Under the pieces are notes generated by a model. The model worked only from the letters and a program-made list of their open reading frames with translations. It was not told the DNA's origin and searched no databases. The position numbers and the translations under genes are program-made. A stretch of DNA of 64,000 nt from Larix kaempferi (Eukaryota > Streptophyta > Pinopsida > Pinales > Pinaceae): NCBI GenBank assembly GCA_027924585.1, contig BSBM01000870.1:2232001-2296000 (forward strand), read 5' to 3'. Below are positions 54,321 through 64,000 of this stretch, in pieces (the first letter of the stretch is position 1; each line of letters opens with the position of its first letter).

Positions 54321-55413
54321 TTCAAACTTTGAATTTCAAACTTCCGAAAGGATAGAAATATGCACCTTGATGAGCTGATCAAGCTGGTATACTCAGAATT
54401 TGAAAACTGCAAAGTTTCACCCCTCAAATTTTCCTTTGAAACTTTCAGATTCACTAGACATGATCCCGAACTAGGGTTTGATAAATGCCACCCTTCTGCC
54501 TAATCAAAAGGTTCGATCCAACTCTAATATTCTAGATTTCTAAGGAGCTTCCAGTCGTGGTCACAGATTTCAAAAATTCCCATTTTTGCAGAAGCCCTAA
54601 TTTTCCACTTTTCCGATCAAAGTCTCGAACTAGGGTATGATCAAGCCCAGCCTTCTGCCCAACCAAAAATTCTGATCTTGGTCTCTAAATTTTTATTTTG
54701 ATGAGTAGCATTCAGCCCTAGTATCCGATTAAAAAAAATTCCAACTTTCTCTGAAACCCTAAATTCCGGAAGCCATGAATGAAGGTGCTAAAAAATAATT
54801 CTATTTTGATAGAAATATGTACCTGATTGTTTCTGGTGTAAATCCAAAATTTCGATCCATAGGGTCTGAAAATTTTTCCTGTGATATCCTGACCTATCAT
54901 CTTTCCAAACCCACAGGTATGACCTCAAATGGATTCTCTGAGAGAGAGTTATGCCAAGTGTCGCAATGTGACCTGTTTATGGGATAAAACAGGAGAGCGA
55001 ACTTGTATGATGTGCCACATGTCACTGGTTCAATTCTAGACTCTAAAAAAGTTACCTAAGAAATTACAGTCCGTGCACTACTTGTCACTTTTTACGAAAT
55101 TTCATTTGGAGCTTCCTAGCCCAAGTTATGACCGTTTTTCCAAGGTCACCTGTTTTTGACTGAGATCTGGAAGAGGCAGAAACCCTATATTGTACAGATC
55201 ATAAAACAGAAAGTACAATGAATTAGAGGTTGCCTTTGGACACAAGGTACATGGGGATCTTAGCTTCACTCTGTACGATTTTCAGACCCTGAAACCTCAC
55301 CGAAATTTATTTATAGGAAAAGTGCTACGATGACTGGTTTTTGCTATATCAAGCCCTATCATCGTAAGTGCAACAAGTGTCATACATGCCATTCCATGCC
55401 TTCTTTCAGGCTA
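54321..55413 (-). other. Copia-2 5' leader
   Basis: No gene. Two related stretches of about 120 bp (near 54450-54570 and 54610-54720) share CGAACTAGGGT.TGAT.AA.....CCTTCTGCC. The leader ends at the primer site. Confidence 0.55.
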
Positions 55414-55425
55414 GCTCTGATACCA

Positions 55426-56127
55426 TGTTAATTTTTCAGAATTTACTTCAGTCTGATCTAGGATCTTAATTGAGAGAACAACATGTACATCATATCTACA
55501 ACATATCAATCATGAACACAATAATGCAAGCACACAAGAGACATAGAGTTTACTTGGGGAAAACCATAAAGGTGAAAAACCCCAATAACTTCCTCAGAGA
55601 TAGATAGAGCAATGATACAACCCAAGCATAAGAGATAGACATCTCCTAGTAGCAGCTTCTTCTCCTCCACAAGTGCGCCACTCTCCCGAGAGTGTGAGAG
55701 AGAACATAATGATGAAATAGAGTGCCTCCCGCACTCTATTTATACTTGACTTGACTTGCCTAATAACCTTTACTAGGTCGGCCTTAACTTAACAACATAA
55801 CATAATGCTGACTGGGCCGACACCCAATAGGGTGGTCTAATAACCCTTTGACCCACATGGCCGACCCCCAATAGGGTGGTCTAATAACCCTTTGACCCAC
55901 ATGACTTATACATGGCCAACCCCAACACGGTGGTTTAATAACCCATCAAGTATAAGTTACGACACTTACAATATAAATGACGACACTTTCGTATAGAGGA
56001 ATAATAACATCTCTATAGGAATACAAACACTTCCACATAGAGGAATAATACCATCTCTATAGGAGTACAATATACATATATGAAATACATGGGTGAAATA
56101 CATTCCGAAGTTACATATACATCAACA
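55426..56127 (-). repeat. Copia-2 5' LTR with internal 43-bp duplication
   Basis: 702 bp. At about 55815-55900 the segment CCGACCCCAATAGGGTGGTC...ACCCACATG occurs twice in tandem, while the 3' LTR has one copy. Otherwise the LTRs are very similar. Confidence 0.93.
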
Positions 56128-56162
56128 TGTTCTTGGTGAGCAATATGATTTTCTGTTTCTTT

Positions 56163-56963
56163 CTTTCTTTTGAGATCGGGAACATCAATGTTATTCATTT
56201 TGAGAAATTAAGTCATGATGTCCAATTTATTCTTCATACAATATTTATCAGAATTAAAACCTTTTCTGCAATAAGAGCACTTGGATCCCCATTTCTTGTT
56301 CTTCTTCTTGGAATTGTAACCTTCATCAGTTGCATTGGAACCCTCATCATCCGACAACTTCTTCTCTTTCAATTTTTTATTTCCTTTGGCATTCTTGGCT
56401 CCATAAGCTGCAAGTTCAAGGTCCTTGGAGGATTTTAAAGCTCCCATATGAACCAATGTGTCTTGCTCTTTGGTGAGAGACTCTACGAATGCGCTTAAGG
56501 ATGGCATTTTCCAATTCAGAACTTCTTGCTTGGTTGCATAGAATGTTGAGACAAATACTAAACACCAAGGACCTAGTTTTGAGAGGATGGAAAGAATGAG
56601 ATGCTCTTATTTCTTATCAATCCCACATTTCTTGAGCTGAAGCACTAATGATTTGAAATTTGAGATGAAATCTTGGATAGTGTCGAAACTGCTTGGACTT
56701 AATGAGATCAACTCATTCTCCAATAGATGACCTCTTAGCTCATCTTACTTTCCAAAGAGGGGCTTGATATTAGTCCACACATAATTTGGAGTTGCTGACC
56801 CATTAATATGAAATAGAAGATCTTGGGAGATGTTGAGACAAAGAAAACCATAATCTTCATCTATTCTGTTAAACCACTTAGCTTTCTCAACAACAACATC
56901 CAGTTCATTTTCTAGCACCATGGTGACTCTATAGAGACCCTTACTTCGAAGTAGGATCTCCAT
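56163..56963 (-). pseudogene. Copia-3 gag
   Basis: Two minus-strand frames. 56745-56963 has MEILLRSKGLYRVTM, AKWFNRIDEDYGFLCLNIS and ATPNYVWTNIKPLF (UBN2-type gag core). 56208-56507 has SLTKEQDTLVHMGALK, a lysine-rich part and a nucleocapsid knuckle CSYCRKGFNSDKYC in which the histidine is replaced by N. The region between (56508-56744) is gag with shifts. The tail continues to the Copia-2 insertion point. Confidence 0.82.
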
Positions 56964-57274
56964 TCAAAATAATTGAATGGATTCAGAATCATGGTTTGAA
57001 CCTAATCCATACTTTGCTAATGCGCTCCTCGTGAGACAATAACCTGCAAAAAATGCTTTGAAAACACTCTGGAAGAAAATTTTATATCAACAGACTCAAT
57101 CTCTCCTTCGAAACTGAGCATAGTCGGGAGTGAATCACACCTAAGAATATTTCCTTGGAAAATCCAAGGCTATCAAGGTTATTTCCGCACAGATTTATGT
57201 GGAAACTCCACTACTTCTAGTGCATCAATGGAAGTATCTGAGATGAACTAGATAGCTAGACTACTTTGATACCA
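56964..57274 (-). other. Copia-3 leader and primer binding site
   Basis: About 290 bp of non-coding leader. The primer site TGGTATCAAAGTAG (minus strand) directly abuts the 5' LTR at 57275. Confidence 0.75.
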
Positions 57275-57555
57275 TGTGAAAATTCTTTCACAGGTGGATC
57301 TCCGGTGGCAAAACTAACCTCACAAGTTTTACACAGATCTACATGAAAATAGAGAATAAATAATGCGAAAAGACACAAGAAGATTGGAACTCAATTGGAA
57401 TATTTTCCATGCTTGTATTATTCATCATTGTGTATACATTTATAATACATATTCAATAGATAAATTCATGAGCCTTAAGAGACAGTTGGAATTTCACTGA
57501 AGAGACAGGATTAGTTAGCATGAATCCATCTCCAGACAAGAACTAGTGGCAACTT
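57275..57555 (-). repeat. Copia-3 5' LTR, truncated by insertion
   Basis: 281 bp matching 47133-47411 closely, then abruptly replaced by TGTTTAATGTG, the start of the next element's LTR. The rest of this LTR should reappear beyond the window. Confidence 0.85.
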
Positions 57556-60257
57556 TGTTTAATGTGATTTTCATTGATGTCAAAGGACTTCAGTAATGAC
57601 AAAGGAATAACCAAGGACATGATGGGAGGGAAAACTCAATGAAAGACAAAGGAATACCAAAGGAAATGATGACATGGAAGGTATGATGATGTGGCATGGG
57701 TGATGAATATCAAAATCCACATGATGATGTTATAGTACCTTCATGATGTCATTATTACAATTTGACCTAATTATATAGAGATTTGTCAGTTTAGAGAAAT
57801 TCTGGAAAATGGCCAAGTGTTGGAAAATTGGTCCAAGCGGCCTTGGGAAAATGCCCACCGTACCTCATAGGATAAGGTAAATGCTCGCCCCATCTTGTTA
57901 GGCTGTAGCTTGTTGATCTGTCTACCTGACCACGGCCTCAATTTGTCTTGAGAGTGTCTCAGGAGGAAGCTATAGGTCTGCCAAAATAGGGTCTTAGGCA
58001 GTTTTGCAACAGTCTAGTAAAATGTCCACCTAGATCAGAGGAAGATGAGTTTGAAGGTGAAATTAGTATGGTTGTGCTCAGTAATATGTATCACATCATC
58101 TGGTATCACTGGTTTAGGATTTTGGTGAAATAAAAAAATCCACCTTGGAGATTGCACAAATTGTCTAAGTATAAAAATACTGGTAAAAATGCCTAAGTGA
58201 CACCAGTAAAATGTCCGCCATTTCCTATGGTTGATGTCTTAAATTATATTTAGGGTATGGGTCTCTAGAATGTTGATTTTTGCATCCAACCATATCATTG
58301 GTTTGTCCAAAAAGTATTTGTAGGTGAAGATATTGATCTTCCAAAAGTGCCTCCTAACTTGATTTGCACTTCTCCAGAAAAATGTCCGCCGAGGAGAGAG
58401 AAACAGGTTTCAAAGGATGAAATTGGTCTGGATGGAATCACCTTGTTGGCCTCTATCCAGTGGATGTCTCATACTTCCAATTTGATGAAAATAAAAATCT
58501 CCTCATGTTGACCTAGGGTTTGACAATTTTGTCTAAGTGTTGAATTGGTAGTTTAAAAAGCTAGTTTCAAATGCCCGCCCGATGATGAGTGTGTATCAAC
58601 AAATTCAAAAGGTGACATGGATCTATTCCTTGTTGAAGTGGTTATCTAGTCATATTTTCAGTTTTCCTTATGATGGTCACACATGCGAAATACAAGCCTG
58701 CCAAATTGAGAAAAAGTTTCTCCTCATGTCTAAATGAAGTATGAGAGGCTATTTGGAAATGCCCGCCAGAGATTGTCCTTGTGCAGATAAATCCATCCAA
58801 AGGTGTGGATCTGTTCTTTGGAAACTTTTCCATCCACTCATGGTCTTGGTTATCTCTATGGTGGTCACACGTGTGAATATGGAATCTGCTAAGTTAGTGA
58901 AAAATCATGTCTGCCTTAAAGAAGAAAAATGGCTACACAAGGATTATGAAATATGCCTGGACAGTAGGTAAATGATGCCTACATATGTTGTGAAAAATAA
59001 CTTTAGTTATGAAAAGGGTTGTTGCATATATTGAGTAGGATGTACGCCATTCTTTGGAAGATATCAGACTGATTAAAATTCTGAAAAGCTACAGGAATTA
59101 ATAAGAAAAGTTATGACTGGTTATTTAATAAACAAATTTATAATTGTATTTGTTAAACATAATTAAAAAGGGGTTATTTAATGATTGGAGTTTATTATTT
59201 AAAAAGGCTATAGGATTAGTTAATAAGGAAAATAAATAGAGAAGTAACGAAATGAGTTTGATGAAGAGGCACGTTTTATGAAGTGGTGCATTTGATGAAA
59301 ATGCGATTTCCAGATTATAAGGATGCATTTACTGAAGGATACGAGTGTCCAGAATGAAGAGTTGCGATTCTAAAGAAGGATGATGTACGTGATGGTTCAT
59401 CTGGATGTTGAAGATATATAAAAATAAGTTAATACTGGAATAATATAGGTCTTGGGGCATTTGAAGAAGAGCATCTGAAGCAGCACGGAACATAGGATAG
59501 AGAAGGAAAAAGAAGAACAGTATGTCTCTGTGTTTTAACATGAAGATCTAAAGCAGTGTAGAAGCCAGAGCAGGTAAAAAGAATATGAGAGTGTCTGCTG
59601 TGTGCTTAAATGAAGATCTGAAGCAGTACAAATATCAGAGAAAGAATAAAAGGAACAAAGGCAATCTTTGGATCTTGGATTGAAGATTAGAAACAAAGGA
59701 TAGTGAAAGTATAAATATATGTATATCCCATTGAAGTTATAAGATCAAATTCGAGAGGTAGGGTGGTGCTAGGGCAGGCTACATGCCTGCAAGGGGATTT
59801 TAGCCTCCTTCCAGTGGCAGCTGGTAAATAGGGTGTCGAAGCATACCTTGAATAGTAGCTGATAAACTAGGAGGTCGTAGCCTCCTTCCAGTAGTAGCTG
59901 GTAAATACGGGTCTCAAAGCATCCTTTCAGTAGTAGCTGATAAAAAGGGTGTTGTAGCATCATTGTCTGTTGTAGTAGGCATAAAATAGGGTGTTGTAGC
60001 ATACTTCAGTTGTAGCTGAGAAACTTGGGGATTGTAGTCTCCAATAAGTTGTAGCTTGCAAAAACAATTGTAAATATAATTTTGCAATTATAGAAAGTGT
60101 TTTTGGTTTTCCCAATTGGGATTTCACGATAAAAGTTGTGTTCCTTGTATCTTGTTGATCTTGTGTGTTAATGAATAAGTTTAAAAGTGGTTTTAATTGT
60201 TAAAAGTTGTCAATATTGATTCATTCCACCCACTCAGTATGGTCCAATATTCCAACA
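57556..60257 (+). repeat. Long (about 2.7 kb) 5' LTR of a SIRE-like copia element
   Basis: It starts TGTTTAATGTGATTTTCATTGATGTC at the cut in Copia-3 and ends TATTCCAACA immediately before a primer site. It contains six degenerate units of about 150-190 bp, each with an AAAATGYCCRCC core (57835-58960), and about six units of about 45 bp with CAGTAGTAGCTGATAAA (59795-60060). No gene is present. LTRs over 1 kb are typical of SIRE/Maximus-type copia elements; the 3' LTR is not in the window, so the length rests on the two ends alone. Confidence 0.72.
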
Positions 60258-60259
60258 AT

Positions 60260-60274
60260 TGGTATCAGAGCAGG
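60260..60274 (+). promoter_or_regulatory. Primer binding site of the SIRE-like element
   Basis: TGGTATCAGAGCAGG, complementary to the initiator methionine tRNA 3' end as in most copia elements, two bases after the LTR. Confidence 0.85.
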
Positions 60275-60326
60275 ATCCTTCACTATAGTCTAAACCACTA
60301 GAAGGAAGATCCTATTAAAAACCACT

Positions 60327-61953
60327 ATGGAACAACAAGAAGGGATTGCATCCAACATAGCTCTATTACTTAGCAAAGAAGAATATGTATATTGGAGCAA
60401 AAAAATGAGTCCATACTTACAATCTATGGTGTATTGAATTCAGTAATCTCTGATTATATCCCACCAAAAATAATAAGGACTACATCGCAGAAAGAGTCCT
60501 ATAAAAATAACTCAATGGAAATGGAGGCCATACTTGTTGGACTACCTCAACCCATCAAAGAGAAGATAGGAAAATGTATCTCAGCTAAGGAACTCTGGAT
60601 CAAATTGGAGAATCTTTATTCAGTTGAAGAAATAGAAAAAGCAAGACCCAATGTTCTCAGTAATGATGAATAACTTTGTAGTCATAAGGAAGATCAAAAG
60701 AGTAAAACCATATACAAGAAGATAGTTAATAAAAGGAAAATCTTCTATTCCATGGAAGATAACAAAGATGAAGAGATAATTGAAGATGAAGAAATTCTAT
60801 GCATGGGGACATTAACTCAAGCCTCAGAAGATGAATCATATGTGGAAGAAGAGGTGGACCTAGAGGCTTAAATCATGTGTGCTCTTGAGGAAATTGGAAA
60901 ATGTAGAAGAAGGAACAAATATTTGAAAGGACAATTGTCAAAATACCAAGAAGAGCTAAAGTCAAAAGAAGAGGAAGTCAAGACCCTCCAAGAAGAGCTG
61001 CACAAATTAAGAAAAAAAGTGATGATTAGCATGAATGAGGCCGAGAGCTTAAAACAAGAAGTTTCCATATTCAAGGAATAAATAGAAAGGATGAAAAACA
61101 AGCAGACCATTAATGAGAAGCTCAAGGAGAAAATACAAGACTCTAAAAGATTTGAAGGAGAAGTTATTTTTCTTAGAAAGAAGGTTGATAAAGAATCTAT
61201 TAAATCAAAATTTGAGAACAAATCAAGAACTTCAGATGAAATCCTAAGTAGCCAAACACCATCAAGTGATAAAACTGGATTAGGTTATGACAAAGAAAAG
61301 AAGCTAGAATGTTTGTCTTTTACATTCCAAGATAGAAATAAAAGAAGCTATGCTGCTGCACTCAAAAGATCGTTTAAGAAGGATAGTTAGAAATATGCTC
61401 CCTCCTCTCAAAATAAAGATAGAACTGATATGATACCTAATAGATCAATGAGAAGCAGGTTCCAACAGATCTTTTTCGTTCATTTCTACTCTTGCAATAA
61501 TTTTGGACATATGGCTAGAGAATGTAATTTGAGAAAGAGTACTTCAATAAAAGTTCAGAAACAAAGGAATGGATATAAGCAGATGGAAGTTGTGAAACAG
61601 AAAGGTAAAAGATTCCTCAAATATAAAGGAAAGTTCTATGGATATTGTCACTGCTGTCACAAGTTTGGTCACAAAGCTTTCGTTTGCAGAACCAAGGGAA
61701 AAGATCAATGTACAAAAACCAAGAGACAAAGAAGTAAAAACCAGTAAGTAGAGTACCTCATGGAAAGATGTGGAGAAGAAAGGAAGACTACAAAGATTCA
61801 GGGGAAACAAAGATTCCAAGCATCAATGAAGTTTCCAAAGATGATGTTCAACATAATAGTGCTGTAGATAAGAATGACATCCATTATGATGGAAAGCAAG
61901 ATGAAGATGTAAAATACACCGATGGAAATAAAGATGATGAATGTCTCTTTTAA
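60327..61953 (+). pseudogene. Gag of the SIRE-like copia element
   Basis: The start is probably the ATG at 60327. The N-terminus (SNIALLLSKEEYVYWSKKM) and capsid core (60392-60673: MEAILVGLPQPIKEKIGKC, SAKELWIKLENLY) are in shifted frames. A long coiled coil follows (60875-61390: KYLKGQLSKYQEELKSKEEE, LHKLRKKV). The nucleocapsid (61430-61747) has a first knuckle lacking its leading Cys (FYSCNNFGHMAREC) and an intact second knuckle CHCCHKFGHKAFVC. An acidic tail ends at 61953. Gag with a coiled coil and two knuckles fits the SIRE/Maximus group. Confidence 0.8.
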
Positions 61954-62640
61954 AGTCTCTCGTGACCTAAAAAAAGAGAACCTTGAAATTAGAATTAGAA
62001 GGGATCACATACTCAGGGGGAGTTAAATTGCAATTGGTATTTGAAATTAGTTAATATCATTTGGTAAGAATAAAAATATATCCTCATCAAAGACACGAAG
62101 TAGAGTAGAGGTGACAAAATTGAATATTTTTTTTTTTCTAGAAAACATCTATGTGACAAGCACACTTAATGCTTGAAGTGTAAAAAAATTAGAAGCATAA
62201 TTAGAGAAGGCTGCAGATACAAATTTTGCAGATTGTGTGGAACTTCAGCCAGAGCTCCAATGGTTGAAGATTGCGAAGGAACAACTGGTATTCAAACACA
62301 TATAATTTTGATGAAGTTCTTTCTAAATTTGTCTCTCAGAAGCATGTTTATGAACCTATAACAATCTTGTTGTTACCTCAGACCAAGGAATTATGGTGCA
62401 GGCTATGAAAGAAGAATATAATATCAATCAAGCTAGTTAAAACTTGGTCAATGTCTAAAGGAACAAGGACATATGGATAATAAATTGCTTTCATGGCATT
62501 GGAGACTCCTTAAGAAGAGCATGTTAGATGATACATATTTAAGAGCAGTTTATGGAAGAAAACTAATGGATAAAATGATAAGTGTAAACTCTGTCACAAA
62601 ATGTTGACAAAGGGGAGGAACATTGAAAGGGGGAGTCTCT
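61954..62640 (+). pseudogene. Collapsed 3' part of the SIRE-like element with polypurine tract
   Basis: Almost no pol is left. A decayed stretch with readable scraps (LEKAADTNFADCVELQ, near 62200) leads to AAAGGGGGAG near 62626-62635, the purine tract expected before the 3' LTR. The following sequence does not match the 5' LTR start, so the 3' LTR is missing or displaced. Confidence 0.5.
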
Positions 62641-62672
62641 AAATTAATCATCCATGTTCTCTTTCAAAGACT

Positions 62673-62683
62673 CACTACAAGAA
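62673..62683 (+). mobile_element. CACTA-type transposon terminus
   Basis: CACTACAAGAA is the hallmark terminal sequence of plant CACTA (En/Spm) transposons. It is followed within 400 bp by repeated subterminal motifs (next entry). A matching far end (TTCTTGTAGTG) is not in the window, so the element, if real, extends to the right. Confidence 0.6.
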
Positions 62684-62873
62684 GGTAAATGGGGATGTTA
62701 ACCAGAGTATTGTTATAGGTCAAACTTGCACCTCTCCGTCCGTGATCACCCTGAGCTACTGATCACACAAAAGGACAACTTGGATGGAGGAGCATGTTGA
62801 CCTTGGATGATATGACAACTCATTCCATTTCCTAAAAATACTGGAAAACCACAAAAAATATCATTTTAAGATA

Positions 62874-63062
62874 TGAGCGCTACTCTACTTAAAGAGACTA
62901 GTGCCCATACGCTACTCCACTGTATAATAGTAGCGCCCATATCCAAGTATACGCTACTTCAGTGTAGCAAAGTAGCGCTCGACATTTAAAATCAATTGAG
63001 CGCTAGTTGTTAAACACTAGGGTAGCGCCCTATACGCTACTCCACTGAAGAAGAGTCGCGTA
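62874..63062. repeat. Subterminal repeats of the CACTA-type end
   Basis: At least eight copies in both orientations of AGCGC-based motifs: GAGCGCTACT, ATACGCTACTCCACTG (three times), TAGTAGCGCCCAT, AAGTAGCGCTCGA and GGTAGCGCCCTAT. Dense direct and inverted motifs of this size next to the terminus are how CACTA transposases recognise their ends. Confidence 0.68.
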
Positions 63063-63182
63063 CACATTAAAATATGATTAAAAAATATATTAATTCATCG
63101 AGGAGGATTAGTTGATGGCAGTTTCCTAACTCCCCCAACTTCCTCCATAACTACATCTCGACCTGAACTGCTTCTTTGAACC

Positions 63183-63190
63183 TATAAATA
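63183..63190 (+). promoter_or_regulatory. Possible TATA box inside the CACTA-type element
   Basis: TATAAATA with downstream GT-AG signals (donor CAG/GTATAC at 63354, acceptor TTGCAG/GTTTGC at 63547, donor AAAG/GTGTGT at 63624) suggests a transcript with a short leader. No transposase domain is visible before the window ends. Confidence 0.4.
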
Positions 63191-63739
63191 CCAAGAAGGT
63201 TAAAGGAGAAAGGTTAGAAATTATTTCTAGAAAAGCTAGAGGATGAGTTAATGGAGAAACTTTAAGACATTGGAGAAGTTGTTGCAGAAGACATCCAAGC
63301 CAGAGCAGAGCCAGAGCCCAGAATCTAGTTGCAGGAGCCTGCTTCATTGTCAGGTATACTTGTACTTCATTCTACTTTTTGACAAATAAAGGTTGAAGTG
63401 TTTTTCTTGTTCCAATTTGAATGTGTTAGGAAATGGCATTTTAAATTGGATTTATTTTGGTCAAAGCTGAATGTTAAACATTGCTTTTGTTTATGTCAAG
63501 CTTTATATATTGCCCAAAATGTTTTAAGAAAGGTATTGTTGTTGCAGGTTTGCTGAAGGAAAGGTAGATTCGGAAGCTGGACACGAGACCGGGTCAAGGC
63601 TAAGATCAGACTTCGGTTAAAAGGTGTGTTCCCTAAATCTACAATCTATTTCTTTTTGTAAATGCCTCTGTAATAGCATCAATACACTTACCTATCACCC
63701 CAACCAAGTTGATAGCAGTAGTTTCCTTGCTATAGGGTA

Positions 63740-64000
63740 GAAATGCCCGCCAACACCTACCTGGATCAAATATTTGGCAGACAAAATGAAGGGATTGGTC
63801 CAAACCCTTTCGAGAGAAAGCAAAGTGATGCATTCACTCCCCTTGATGGTCTCTCAGATCATGAACCAGTATCATCTCATATTGAAGTTGTTGACAAAGA
63901 AATTGCAGATTCTCCACTCATGCTTCAACTTTCTTCTCTTTTTGTGCCAGCTCACACTCTAGATATTGCAGAAGGTCCTAAATCCTCTCTTGTACTAGAG
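63740..64000 (+). pseudogene. Copia gag tail fragment
   Basis: The + strand reads YLDQIFGRQNEG followed by SDHEPVSSHIEVVDKEIADS. The same order occurs in the short element near 39770-39960 (LDKAFGKQNEE, then an acidic serine-rich tail with DEVVQ). The fragment starts in mid-domain and runs off the window. Its relation to the CACTA-type end is unclear. Confidence 0.5.

Larger units (their letters stand above)
49059..56127 (-). mobile_element. Copia-2 retrotransposon
   Basis: A 7.07-kb minus-strand element with the target duplication TGTTC on both sides (49054-49058, 56128-56132). The LTRs are at 49059-49716 and 55426-56127. The primer site TGGTATCAGAGC (minus strand, 55414-55425) abuts the 5' LTR, and the polypurine tract GAAGAGGGAG abuts the 3' LTR (49717-49726). 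The interior keeps a gag start, an integrase scrap, RT, RNase H and long 3' tandem repeats; protease and most of integrase are gone. Confidence 0.94.
47133..57555 (-). mobile_element. Copia-3 retrotransposon, interrupted by Copia-2 and a SIRE-like element
   Basis: The left (3') LTR is complete (47133-47826). The right (5') LTR is cut off at 57555 by the SIRE-like LTR, after about 281 bp matching the left one. The primer site (TGGTATCAAAGTAG, minus strand, 57261-57274) is initiator-Met type. Gag lies at 56163-56963 and pol remnants at 47999-49053, with Copia-2 (49059-56127) inserted between them. Confidence 0.88.

Noticed and set aside
54163-54378. 71-residue plus-strand frame as a host gene
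   Set aside because: The minus strand here reads as a copia gag start, and the frame has no conserved motif.

Overview
This window is plant nuclear DNA made almost entirely of LTR retrotransposons nested inside one another. I recognise no ordinary host gene, tRNA, rRNA or CRISPR array. The families seen (Ty1/copia with initiator-Met-type primer sites, Ty3/gypsy including a Tat-like type with a second RNase H, a CACTA-type end, and plant mobile domain proteins) place it in a land plant with a large, gene-poor genome. A gymnosperm or another giant-genome plant is plausible, but the clade cannot be fixed from the sequence.

Left half (1-41444). Copia-1 (+ strand; its 5' end lies off the window) runs from 1 to 16834. 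It is split by Tat-PMD element 1 (3262-15538, - strand), which has near-identical LTRs and a perfect ATAGG target duplication. Copia-1 itself sits in a - strand gypsy element (about 16835-21486). That element in turn sits in a second, older Tat-PMD element (element 2, about 21487-28715, + strand). A 1.5 kb tandem duplication (20713-23712) copied the gypsy LTR together with part of element 2. Element 2 lies in a decayed + strand gypsy element whose protease, RT, RNase H and integrase remnants run from 28733 to 32200. A long 3' region with a triplicated 0.6 kb unit follows, and a probable 3' LTR starts at 36999. A short gag-only LTR element (38411-41444, target duplication CCTAG) is inserted in that LTR or just beyond it.

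Right half (41445-64000). An Athila-like non-autonomous element has its 5' LTR at 42990-44607, and its 3' LTR starts at 46871. Copia-3 (from 47133, - strand) interrupts that 3' LTR. Copia-3 is itself interrupted by Copia-2 (49059-56127, - strand, target duplication TGTTC) and by a + strand SIRE-like copia with a roughly 2.7 kb LTR (57556 onward). A CACTA-type terminus with subterminal repeats and a possible promoter lies at 62673-63624.

The main discovery candidate is the Tat-PMD family. Two diverged copies in opposite orientation share one architecture: gag, protease and zinc knuckles (seen only in element 1), no reverse transcriptase core and no integrase, an archaeal-type RNase H with its DEDD residues, and then a convergent gene on the opposite strand. 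That antisense gene has its own TATA box, a leader intron, a plant mobile domain (PMD), a second intron at the same codon in both copies, and a conserved C-terminal exon. This looks like a non-autonomous retrotransposon lineage that has captured, and kept for some time, a promoter-bearing cellular-type gene.
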